Shown here piece by piece: positions 48,405-59,536 of a stretch of 64,000 nucleotides of DNA. Position 1 is the first letter of the stretch. Each line of letters starts with the position of its first letter. Made by a program: the position numbers and the translations under genes. The stretch is from Physcomitrium patens (lineage: Eukaryota > Streptophyta > Bryopsida > Funariales > Funariaceae), in the NCBI RefSeq assembly GCF_000002425.4, contig NC_037260.1, positions 8,975,089 to 9,039,088 on the forward strand, read 5' to 3'. The notes below the pieces were generated by a model. It was not told the DNA's origin, did not search any database, and saw only the letters and a program-made list of their open reading frames with translations.

Positions 48405-48427
48405 GTGAAAATGCAGTCTCGACAAAC

Positions 48428-48860
48428 TGTCACGGACACAAAATATAGACTTGAAATCTAACAAGAAGTTCAAGAAGAAGTGGCAGAACTAGGTTAAACA
48501 GATGAGTACAAGAACAACACCAGAAAGGTGAGCTAGAACTCCAAGAGATGTGTTGTCGAGACTGAAAAACCCTTCAGCCTCGACTCCTATATATACTACT
48601 GAATAGGAAGCTTCTCGAGCTACTTTCGCTAACTAAGACGCTTCTCCAACAACTTCTACTGATTAGGAAACTTCTCGAGCAACTTCCTAGAATCTATCAG
48701 AATATTCTAGAACCTTCTAAGAATATTCTAGAACCTTCTAAGAGAATCTTTAGGGAATATTCTAAGAATCTTCTAGAACCTTCTAAAAGAATCTTTAGAG
48801 AATCTTTAGAGAATATTCTAGAAGAATATTCGAAGAATCTTCCAATGTATGTCCATGACA
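48428..48860 (-). repeat. 5' LTR of the young Gypsy, with expanded heat-shock-element array
   Basis: 433 bp, about 66 bp longer than the 3' LTR because the gaatattctagaaccttc module is repeated. Heat-shock-element arrays lie at 48,700-48,717, 48,721-48,738, 48,755-48,783 and 48,811-48,842. Read on the minus strand, these come early in the LTR, upstream of the TATA-like box near 48,590, as expected for promoter elements in U3. Confidence 0.92.
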
Positions 48861-48865
48861 GTCCA

Positions 48866-51043
48866 TAAACACACCTTCACTCCTACTTAGACACTCTTCG
48901 AAGTGTTCAAAAGCACTCTTATGCTCCAAAAACTCTACATTACGACTTTTGATGATCTTCTTGGTTTTTAAACACATTAGCCTATATGCTTTGGTACCTT
49001 CACAATATCCAACAAATACACATTTTGTCCCTTTTGCATCAAGTTTGGACCTCATACAATCTGGTACCTTTGCATAAGCAATGCATATAAAAATCCTCAT
49101 GTATGAAACACAAGGTTTCTTCCCACTCTAAGCTTCTTGTAGAGTGATTGATGTAAGTGCACTTGTAGGCACCTATTCCTTGTGTACACCGCATTTATCT
49201 CAGCTTTCACCCAATACTCATGCCCAAGGTTTTGTATATAGAGCATACTCCTTACCATCTCCACAATGGTCCAATTTGCTCTTTCAGCAACTCCATTTTG
49301 TTGTGGAGTGTAAAGAGTAGAGGTTTGACTTGCAATACCTTGAATCTTTATGAATTCATCAAAATGCTTTGACATATATTCACCTCCATTGTCTATTCTC
49401 AATACTTTGATCTTGCACTCACATTGTTTCTCTACAAGAGCCTTAAACTCCTTAAACCTTGAGAAATATTCTCTTTTAGCTTTAATGATGTAAATCCACA
49501 CCTTTCTTGAAAAGTCATCTATGAATGTGATACAGTATCTTGCTCTTCCAATTGATGGTGTCTTCATTGATCCACAAACATGAGAGTGCACAATTTCCAA
49601 TAATTTTGTTGCACGTGTTGCAACTCCACTTGGAAATGAAGCTCTTTGTTGTTTGTCTTGTATACATCCTTCACAAGCAAGTGTCATGGCATTGTGGCTG
49701 AATTGACCAAGATTGAAGCCACTTACCATAGATTGGAGCTACTTCATGCATTTGGCATTCAAATGACTAAGTCGTTGATGTCAAATTCCAAACTTGTCTT
49801 AATCTTGTGGAAAATCAGCAAATGCTGCCACTTCAACTCCATTCACCTTCTTGCAATTGATGAAGTAGAGATTTCGATCTCTAAGGCCTTTGGCAACATG
49901 TTGGCCATCCAATGTCTTGACAAAACATCCATTCATATTAAATTGAACCTTATAACCATGTGATATAAGTTTGCTCACCACAAGGAGGTTCTTTTTCATT
50001 TTTGGAACATGTAAAACTTCCTTCAATGTGATCCTCTTGATTTGGTCCTTAACAACAATCTCCACCACAATGGAACCAATTCTAATGGCTTGCACCATGC
50101 CATTGTCTCCCAATCACACTTTTATTGCTGGAATTTCTTCATAAGTGTTAAATGAATACTTGTATGGTATCATGTGCTTAGTAGCACTTGAATCTATAAT
50201 CCACTTTGAAATAGTAGCCATGGAGGCTCCTTCCCTTGCGATAAAATTATACTCATTTCCACCAAAACTATCACTAGTATTGTTTGCATTCTCTCTATCT
50301 CTTTTTTTGGCCTTATAATAATTTCTAGCAAAATGACCTAGTTTTTTACAAATATAGAAATTCTTCATATTACTTTTTGAATTATCATATTGATGAAAAT
50401 AGCTACCTTTGCCTTGTCTTGAAAATAGAACCGAATCATCACTTACAAGCTCCTTTCTTTTTCTCTTGGTCACTTCATGGGCAAGTCTTGACGTGACATA
50501 GTTCATAGTAAATTCCTTCGTATTGATGGACTCCAATGCCACAATGAGGTAGTTTTAGGATTCGGGAAGGCTCATGAGCAATGTCAACTTAATGTCCTTA
50601 TCATCAACTAGTTTGTCAACAACTACTAATTAGTTAGCAAGTACTTTTACCTTGTTAACATGAGCCATGAGGTCATCTCCTTCTTCTATCTTTACTGTCA
50701 AGAACTTTCTCCTTGTCCAAAGAATATTGGCAAGGTTTCTACTCTCATAGATGTTGTAAAGAGTCTTCCATGCTTTTGCTAGTCTATTGCAAGCTATAAC
50801 ATGTGAAAAGTTGGCATCATCAAGGTTTGTTGCAATCATCCCAAAAGCCTTCTTTTCACAATGTTTGTACTCTTTCTTCACCTTGATATCAGCATTGTCA
50901 CTTAGAGGGTCTTCACTTTCATCAACAATGTCTCAAAGTTCCAATGAAGCCAACAAAAGCTCCATTTTCTTCTATCAATGGTAAAAGTTATTACCTCTAA
51001 ACTTCTCAATGACTCTCAAGCTCTCACCTTCACTTGAAGCCAT
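48866..51043 (-). pseudogene. Copia gag, protease and integrase part (fossil)
   Basis: gag starts MASSEGESLRVIEKF at 51,043. Further on come a UBN2-like gag stretch (NRLAKAWKTLYNIYES), a degenerate CCHC knuckle (CKKLGHFARNYYKAKK) and a protease (WIIDSSATKHM). After these come a pre-integrase stretch and the integrase core (FIDDFSRKVWIYIIKAKRE, LRIDNGGEYMSKHFDEF, TPQQNGVAERANWTI). The right edge of the Gypsy lies between integrase and RT. Several breaks. Confidence 0.88.
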
Positions 51044-51587
51044 GTCTAGGGAAGGGATGTGTGAAAGAAAATCAAGAAAAGAGAAGATAGAACTTTCAAA
51101 ATCAACAAGAAGGTGTTGTTGCCTTAGAAACCTAGAATGCCCTCTTTGTAATTATACAAGTGATTTCACTCTTGTATCACTCTCAACTTCACATATAAGA
51201 CTTCTCATAAGTCTTATACTCTATCTAAACCTCTTGCATAAGCTTTGCCACTCTTCAATTACCCCTCTAACTACACAAAATACTTCTTATAATAATAGGA
51301 GAATCTCTTATGAAGTTAAGTATATGAAAGCACAAAGTTAGAGCACCAATGATGAAACTCAAGAAAGAAATATAATACTCAAGTTCTAAAATATCATTAA
51401 ATGGAGTCTAACAACAACCAAGACTATCAATGTACTTAACAACAAGTAAGAGCAAAAACTACATCAACAATTAGATGCATAAGAAGGGTTAGAAGAGAGC
51501 AAACTCAAACTTCAGCAACAATCATAAGATCTATTCCTCACAACAAGAAAGACTTCAAAGTACTTCAAAACTCACAAGTAAAGGTGA

Positions 51588-51601
51588 GTGGACCCATAAC
51601 C
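51588..51601 (-). promoter_or_regulatory. Copia primer binding site matching the anticodon half of initiator tRNA-Met
   Basis: The plus strand reads gtggacccataacc directly against the LTR. Plant initiator tRNA-Met has GTGGGCCCATAACC around its CAU anticodon, one mismatch. The minus strand would thus pair with the 5' half of a tRNA cut in or just after the anticodon loop, as known for Drosophila copia. Confidence 0.7.
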
Positions 51602-52012
51602 TATTGAAGAAAAAATACTTTGAAGACACAACACTTAGCATCAGCAAGGTTGCACACAAAGAGAGTATGGAATAAGATGTCTCTCACTTCCAATACCCAT
51701 TACTTATAGGTAGTGGTTGCTGCCCTAAAAGACAACTTCCACTCTTTGACTTTTACACACGTGACTCTAGGATCCTTTTGGCATCTCACGAGCCTCAAGG
51801 GTATCCTATGATATATACTAATGACTCATACTTAGTCTTTAGATATTCCCTTATTAATATTTTATGCTTTTGACTTTGAGTCTTCATCCATGACTTCATC
51901 TTATATCCATTGGATGTCCTTACCATATACCAAGAATCAAACCTTTGACCACTAGCAACTTATCTAAGTTAATATCTTCTATAAGGTAACTTATTCTACT
52001 TTTACTTTAACA
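51602..52012 (-). repeat. 5' LTR of the Copia element
   Basis: Begins tattgaagaaaaaatac and ends ttactttaaca on the plus strand, followed by the target duplicate gttaa. Confidence 0.88.
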
Positions 52013-52017
52013 GTTAA

Positions 52018-53539
52018 TACCAGAAAAGCAAGCTTTCTTTCTTTCTATCACCATTGATGAGAGAGACTTTGATCAACTCTTGTCAAAAAATGATACAATA
52101 GATGATCTAGAGCATGACAAAGCCCAATCAAGCTCTTTGAATTGTTTCAAGGCTTAAAAGGAAGGCATTTTCCTCCTTGCATAACCAAACCTAAGGACAT
52201 CTTTTTTCAAATACAAGCTCCACAATGCGAGGCTCTCTCTCTCTCTCTCTCTCTCTCGTGCTCTGTGGTGGAAGCCATACACATAGGAACCGACTTGGAG
52301 AATGACCAAACTTAACACACACTGAAAGGCAAAAAGTGGATTGCTACGTCTCGTGCAACTACTAATCTTTTTTCAACAATTGACTTGCATCAGAGAAGTC
52401 ACTCGATGAATATGTGGAAAAGTTGAATGTCGACAAGATCTCAGAGGAATCTGGAAAAGCTTTGGCCTTTATTGATATACTTTGTTTCATCTCCATCAGA
52501 ATATAGATTTCTAATCACATAATTAACTGTTTAATCCTCCGTGTACCGAGTTCCTCACTTATAATGAAATTGGTTCAATCTAAGCATTTAGCCATGCAAT
52601 ACATCTCACTCTCTCGTCCTTCCTCCACTGTATTCTGTATATCCTTGTGTAGAGAACTCATGATTCATTGTAATTATCTCTACTTAAGATAGTTGAAGCT
52701 AGTATCGTTTAATTGAATATCATATCAATTTTTTTGCAACTTTTGTGTACAAACTTTGCTGTATAATGCCCTTATTTACAAAGCGTTCCAGCTTGCCAAA
52801 CGTAGCTAATGAAGATGGAGACACAGAATGCCTTTTATCTCTCCGGGGGACCTTTATGTGGTCGTAATCTTAGGCCTTCATAAAAGAGGAGACATGAGGA
52901 TGGATTTTTTTACAATCTCCAAATCCATGCAATACATTTGAATTATTGAGAGAATAAGCCAAAATCGATGGATAGATGGATAATTGAGTTATGGTGGTTT
53001 ATTTGCTTAAAGCACACAAGGTTTTAAGTATTTTTTTTAAAGTATTTTAGCCGAAAGAAGTTGCTGCCATTAAACTTAATCTTTGAATAGAAAAAACTCA
53101 AAAATGAAGTGTATGGTGTCTCTTTATTAAGATGATTTTTTCTTTAAAAGATTAGATTTTTTAAGTACATGTTTTATTTTTTAAATTGAATTATCTTATT
53201 ATATCCTATCTTTTTTATTATTAAATTTTATTTTATTTGAAATATTTATCTACATATTTTCTTCCAAAATAATAATCTCTTATCTAAATTATATCTTTAT
53301 CAAAAAATTAAAAATATTAGTAATAATAGTGTAATTTTTTTAATAAGCACAAATATTTTACTAATATACAAAGAATTACTAAAAGATCTTATGAAATGAT
53401 AAACTATAAATTAAAAATTAACATGTTGAGAATCTACTTTTTGTTTCTAACTCTTATTAGACATCAAAGCTAACTTCTTTGATTTTTTTAGAATTCAAGG
53501 ATTTATACATCTCTACTTCATAATGAATATATATTAATA

Positions 53540-53579
<40 letters not shown>

Positions 53580-53580
53580 T
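52018..53580. other. Flank right of the Copia, no recognised gene
   Basis: Moderately AT-rich to 53,000 and strongly AT-rich after that. It has a CT dinucleotide tract at 52,232-52,257 and a TA tract near 53,549-53,575. Short open stretches near 52,060-52,160 show no domain. Confidence 0.5.
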
Positions 53581-53599
53581 TATTTTAATATTTATTCTA

Positions 53600-53850
53600 A
53601 TATTTATCTATATGATTAAGTAAAAATAGGTAAAAATAGATTTATTTCATAATATTTATAATATTTCCTATAAAAGCTTCTTAGATTTTATATATATTTG
53701 CAATTGATTAATAGGTTAAAAACTTAGTCAACAAATTAACTTCATGTTGGTAGATTACAAAACAAGCTAACTATGTCACATTGTCGTGTTGTAACATGAC
53801 TATATGGTGAAATATGATAATATGGATCTTATTATAGAAGAGCCAAGTTA
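53600..53850 (+). repeat. Decayed LTR piece of the old-Gypsy family (fossil)
   Basis: aaaagcttcttagattttat, then aacttagtcaacaaattaa and caagctaactatgtcacat follow the order of ggaagcttcttagaagctt, aacatggtcaataagttgg and caagctaactatgtgacc in the 3' LTR at 27.5-28.06 kb. Ends are not recognisable. Confidence 0.55.
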
Positions 53851-53894
53851 AAAGATAAAGTAAAAAAATATGGATAAAAGATAGGAAGGTAGTA

Positions 53895-55527
53895 AAACTT
53901 TTAGTAGTAATATTTTCTTTTTACAAAAGTAGCTTCTATTTAGTTTATAGGGCCATAAATAAGGCAAAATAAGGTAGATTAGAAAAATAAATGATATAAG
54001 TATCTTTAAGAGGAAGTTAAGAGTAAATTCTAGCAAAAACTACCTAGAAAAACTAGATATTGATACTCAAAGAGGGACGGTTATCAACCTAGATTGAAAT
54101 CAGACCTTGAGGCACCAAACTGAGCACCTATGGTAACTCGGGGATTCTTTTGCAGATCAAAGAGTGGAGTTTGATAGGAAACTGAATAAAATTTCTATAA
54201 ACATTAGTTTTGGGTGATTTGGATTCACAATGACTTTGTAAGAGCTTGATAAAATCAAGTTTATTTTTGGATGATTTGGATTTTGTGATCGAAATAGGAT
54301 TGACATTTTGGGCAATTTCAAGAATTTTGTACTAGATCTACAAGAAAATTTTTGTGGATTGATGGTTATAGTTGTGCTTAATATATGTTATAAATTTTAG
54401 CTTGATCTAATGGTTGAATTGAGTATTATTGAGATTTAAGTGGATTAAGGTCTCAAAAAGTAGAATTTTAGGTCTAGTGAGGATTTTTAAGATTTCTTAT
54501 AATCTACTATGTGGATTGGAGTGAAATTTATAAGTGAGGATAATAGACTTTTTTTTCTATGTATATAAAAAGTTTGAAATCAATTAAACAGTGAAAGAGA
54601 GAGGTATTGGCTCTGGGAGATTAGCATCAAGGTTGGAGAAGGAGGCCGACCAATATCCAAGCACGTTTTTGAGGTTATCGTCTATTTGGTAATTTTGATC
54701 CTTTTCAAATTTTTTGTGCTTATTTTTAACTTAGTTTTTAAGAAGCATGCAAATTTTAAGTTTAGATCAACGGTTCATTCATTAGTTATTGAGGTTTAAA
54801 TCTGTTAGAGAAATTACTAGAGTTCGATTTAGGATTAATATTTAATTTAGGATTTAGGATTTGATTTAAAGTTTAGAATTTGGTTAGGATTTGATTTAGG
54901 ATTTAGGGTTTGGTTAAGATTTTATTTAGATTTAGGACTTGGTTTAGGATTTAGGGTTTGGTTTAGGGTTTAGGATTTAGTTAGGATTTGATTTAGGATT
55001 TTGGTTTAAGATTTAAGATTTGATTAGGATTTGGTTTAGAATTTAGAATTTGGTTAGGATTTGATTTAGGGTTAGGATTTAATTAGGGTTTGATTTAAGG
55101 TTAGAGTTTGGTTATGATTTGATTTAGGATTAGGATTTGGTTAGGATTTGGTTTAGGATTTAGGGTTTGGTTAAGGTTTGATTTAGAGTTGAAGTTTTGG
55201 TCAGGATTTGATTTAGGATTTAGGATTTTATTTGAATTTATTTAGAATTTAAGATTTAGTTAGTTTTTGGCCTAAAGTTTGAATGAAGTCCAATAGGATT
55301 TCAACTAGGATTAAATTAAGATTGAATTGAGATGTATTTGAGATATATTTGTAATCATTCTAATATTTCTTTAAGATTTTTTATTCTTTCTTTGTAATTC
55401 CTTTGAGGTTTCTTTGAATTTGATTAAAGCTTGTTTAGCATTATTAGTATTCTATTATAATTAGGATTTTGTTGTAGCAATTTCTATTCTACCTTCCACA
55501 GCCAAGTACCTACAACATTCTTAAATA
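53895..55527 (+). repeat. Long-LTR copy in plus orientation (left arm of inverted pair), fossil
   Basis: The reverse complement matches the copy at 55,608-57,324 along its length: ggttatcaacctagattga against the complement of tctaggttgataactgg, the ggatttgatttaggattt array, and ttgttgtagcaatttctatt against the complement of the other start. The left limit is approximate. The array units (aggatttagggtttggtt and similar) are reminiscent of degenerate plant telomere repeats. Confidence 0.65.
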
Positions 55528-55607
55528 AGACTTCACGTATTATAATAGCATACATATAAAAAACTTACTTTTCATACTAAAATATATTGTTGTATTATAT
55601 AAAGTCT

Positions 55608-57324
55608 TGCTCAAGAATGCATCAAGTACTTAGTTGTGGAAGGTAGAATGGAAATTGCTACAACAAAATCCTAACTCTAATAGAATACTAAATAAATTCT
55701 AATTAAAAATTAAAAATATTAAACAAGCTTTAATTAAATTCAAAAGAAACTTTAATGAAATTATAATAGAAATAATAAGAAAACTTAAAGGATTTGAAAG
55801 AAAATCCACAACAAATCTTAAAAGAATCCTTAGGAAATCTTAAAAAATAATAAAATAATGACAAATATATCTTAAGTAAATCTCAACTAAGTTCTAATTT
55901 AATCATCATTGAAATCCTAATGAACTTCAATCAAATCCTTAGAAAAACCTTAAATCTTAAATTAAATTCTAGACAAATCCTAAATCCTAAACCAAATCCA
56001 TGACCAACTCTAAATCCTAAACCAAATTCTAAACCAAGTCTAAATCTTAGAACAAATTCTAGATAAATCCTAAATCTTAGATCAAATCTTAGAAAAATCC
56101 TAAATCCTTAACTAAATCCTAGACAAATTCTAAATCCTTAATCAAACCTTAGACAAACTCTAAATTCTAAATTAAATCCTAGACAAATCCTAAAGTTTAA
56201 ATCAAACCCTAAACAAATCCTATATCTTAAATCAAATCCTAGACAAACCTTAAATCTTAAATCAAATCTTAAACAAATCCTAAATCTAAAATCCTAAACC
56301 AAATCTTAGACAAATCTAAAATCCTAAACCAAATCTTAGACAAATCCGAAATCCTAAACCAAATCTTAGACAAATCCTAAATCCTAAACCAAATCCTAAT
56401 CAACTCAATCTAATCCTAGTATTGTTTAGAACCTCAATATCTATCAATTGAATTATTGATCTTGTTTAAAAACTTACATACTTTTTAATAACTAAATTAA
56501 CAACAAGCATTCAAAATTTGAAGATGATTGTATTTACCAAATAGAAGAAAAACTCTAAAATCTACTTAAGTGTTGGCTAGCCTCCTACTCCAATTTGAAT
56601 GTTGAACTTCCATTGCCAATATCTCCTTTTCTAACTAATCGATTATTTTCAAATTTTATATATGTATAGCAAATCAAGTCTTTTATCTTTATATAAAATT
56701 ATTATCTCAATCCAATTGGTAGATTATTGAAGATCTTAAAAACCCTAACTACCTCTTAAAGTCAAATTTTTGAGATTTCAACCTACTTGAAATTCAATAA
56801 ACTTTAATTAAAATATTTGACCAAGCTCAAACTTATAGCATATACTCTAAACAACTATTTTCATAAGTCTTTAAAATTTGAATCATAGATCTACTACCAA
56901 ATTCATGAAATTCTCCAAAATGTAATACCCTTTTTATTTCACAAATTCGAGAGTCACCTAAAACACTCGTGACTTTGCAAAGCTCTTGCAAAGTCATTAC
57001 ATACTCAAATCACTCAAATCAATGTTTATTTATTTATTTTTTCAATTTTTCTTTCTAATTCCATTCTCTAATTTATAAAAGCACCCCTAAGTTACTGTAG
57101 GTGCTTAGTTTTGTGTCTTAGGATTTGATTTTGATCTAGGTTGATAACTGGTCCTCTCTGAATATCATATTTTATCCTTTTGAGATATTTTTTGCTAAAA
57201 TCAACTCCTAACTTTTTTTACATATATTCATATTTTTTATTTTTCTAATCTATCTTGTTTTGTCTTATTTATGGCCTTATAAAGTAAATAAATGCCTATT
57301 TTATAAAAAGGTAGCATTTACACA
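55608..57324 (-). repeat. Long LTR in minus orientation (right arm); probable 3' LTR of the Ty3 relic to its right
   Basis: Runs from tgctcaagaatgcatcaag to ggtagcatttacaca on the plus strand, so TG and CA mark the ends, 1,717 bp. It holds a 600-700 bp array of aaatcctaaaccaaatcctag-like units. It lies directly after the integrase end of the minus-strand Ty3 relic (57.43 kb), the expected place of a 3' LTR. Related copies occur at 16.5 and 21 kb. Confidence 0.6.
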
Positions 57325-59536
57325 TTTAATTTTACTTTCTTTTGGACTATTATTTATTTTATAAGATAATTTTTTATAATATTTGAAGTAAGATCTTCTA
57401 TAATATAATAATTTCTTCATTATTTTCATCTAATAGTAGTATAACATCATGTCATCTATCTCCCTTGAACCTGTGCATCCTTTGGCATGTGCCAATGATT
57501 CTTCAATATATTGATATAGAATTTTTTTTGTCATGGTCAGATTCTTGATCTTCAATTTTCTCTTCTTCTTCCATGTCAATGTCTTGTAATGGATTTTGTT
57601 CTCTATCAAAACTAATATTTTCACCTCTTTGTTTAAATGACTTGATTCTTTTTTCTACTATAGGAATTTTTAATTTTGTACCATCAAGTTCTTGTAACAA
57701 GTATGTTCCATTGTCATATACTTGTTTGAAAACATAAGGCCCAAACCATCTTCTTGCAAATTTCTTTATCATGCTATGTTGGTTGTTCAAACTACTATCA
57801 TAAATCAATACCTCAATCATTATTTTGAATTAGTTTTGGATGCAATTGATACTTTTTGTTAAATATTTCTTTGTTTTTTTCTCTTGTATCTTTTAACTTT
57901 TTTATAGCTACCTCAATGTCATTGGGTCTTCTTTCAAATTGACAAATTTATAATGCCAATAATTCTTTTCTTCTTAAACCATCTTCTCAAGGTAATATAT
58001 TCCATGTCAGTACAACCTCCTCTAATAGCATCATTGATTTTTGTCCATATATCAATTTTATTAGCATATATCCTATAACTATACTATGAGTTGTGCGATT
58101 TGCCCATAATGCAAATGATTATAACTTAGGCCAATCACCTATCTTCTCTTTGTATATTTTAACCAATACTTTAACAATTGAAGAATGCCTATATTCACTA
58201 TTACCATTTCTTTCTAGATTATATATAGTTGTTAGTGCAAGTCTAATATCCATTCTCTCTAAGAACTTTTGTGCTTCATTTGTATCTAATTTCTTTCTAT
58301 CTACAATGATTTTTCCAATACAATCATATTAGCAAATAATTTCCTCTAATATAAACTAACATATCTCTTCCATAGTCTTTGTTCCAAATGCTTTCTCTTC
58401 TACTTGATTTATCAAATCTTCTCAAGCAAGTATCAAATATTTTTTTTATCCAAATCCCATTGATATTGTAACTAAATCAACCACCCATTTGTAGTAAGTT
58501 CCTAATGGACGTGTTAGATGCAATCCATCTTAATGTCAAATGTTTGAATATATTTGACAAGTTTCACAAGTTCCTACAAAATTTGCCATATTCTTATACA
58601 TACCTTTTTATCAATATTTTTCTTTTATCTTTGCAAATGTTATCCAAATGTCTCAATTTCTGATCCACCAACTTTCATGAAATTCTTTAATGATATTTTA
58701 TTGAGTGCCATAGCTACATACAACCTATTATGGCACTCCACTCCTTTGCTTTGGATGCTTCTATAAAAATCCATCTTAAAGAAAATATCAATAGGCCTTC
58801 TTCCAAATTCTTTTAAACTCATAATTTGCCCAATCTTCTTGCCACTTTAATGTAATTAAGTACTTTCCAATATGCAACCATTCACTATTATATAACTCTT
58901 CTAAGAATAATTCAAGTAGTGTAAGTAAATACAATGTATCTCTTCTTGTACACAAAGTCAAATAAAAGTTGGTGCTAATATTTTCTTCATCATCAATCAT
59001 ATCATCTTTATTATCATATTGTGCTTATGACAACATATTTGCAACCACATTGTCCTTTCTAGAAATATGTTTGAATTCTAAATTCATAGACTTTATATAT
59101 ACAATCCATCTTAATATTGTTATATTTGGTGTAGAACAATTAGTAATCATTCGTAATAAGGATAAATAATATGTTTTTATAACTATCAATGTACCAATCA
59201 AGTATTCTTTTTTATTTTTCATAGCTATTACTATACCCCATAATTCTCTTTTAATTTGTACAAATGTCTTTTGTCTAATATTCGAAATCTTTGCTCTAAA
59301 TCTTACTACATATCTATTTTATTATTCATCATCTTGTCCAACTGCCCAACCTATTTCAATTGGACTTGTATCAATTATTAATATCACTAACCTTCCACAT
59401 TTATAATTTATTTTCTTCAAAGTTGGAGGTAAAGAAAGAAGTTCTTTCAATATTTCTATAGCTTTTTTTTTATTCTTCTTTTATATGAAAATTTTGATTC
59501 TTTAGTAATAACTTGTACAATGGATCTATTACATAT

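Larger units (their letters stand above)
42756..48860 (-). mobile_element. Young chromodomain Ty3/Gypsy retrotransposon, nearly whole, inserted in the Copia
   Basis: A 6.1 kb chromovirus on the minus strand with both LTRs, TG/CA ends, a 5-bp target duplication, primer site, gag, pol with chromodomain, an extra small ORF and a polypurine tract. In the stretch both LTRs share there are about four differences, all transitions (near 1%). The insertion is therefore recent, probably well under a few million years under usual plant rates (inference). It looks almost whole, with about one break in the coding region. gag and pol lie in different frames, as in Ty3 relatives that use programmed frameshifting, and the old relative at 22-28 kb shows the same arrangement. 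Confidence 0.95.
40402..52012 (-). mobile_element. Copia-type LTR retrotransposon, broken, split by a younger Gypsy
   Basis: LTRs at 40,402-40,809 and 51,602-52,012 flank a minus-strand Copia coding region (gag, protease, integrase, RT, RNase H in Copia order). The target-site duplication gttaa lies on both sides (40,397-40,401 and 52,013-52,017). Without the Gypsy insertion and its duplicated target, the element is about 5.5 kb. The LTRs differ at about 32 of 405 positions by eye (near 8%), mostly transitions, so it is clearly older than the Gypsy inside it. It has several breaks besides the insertion. Confidence 0.92.
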
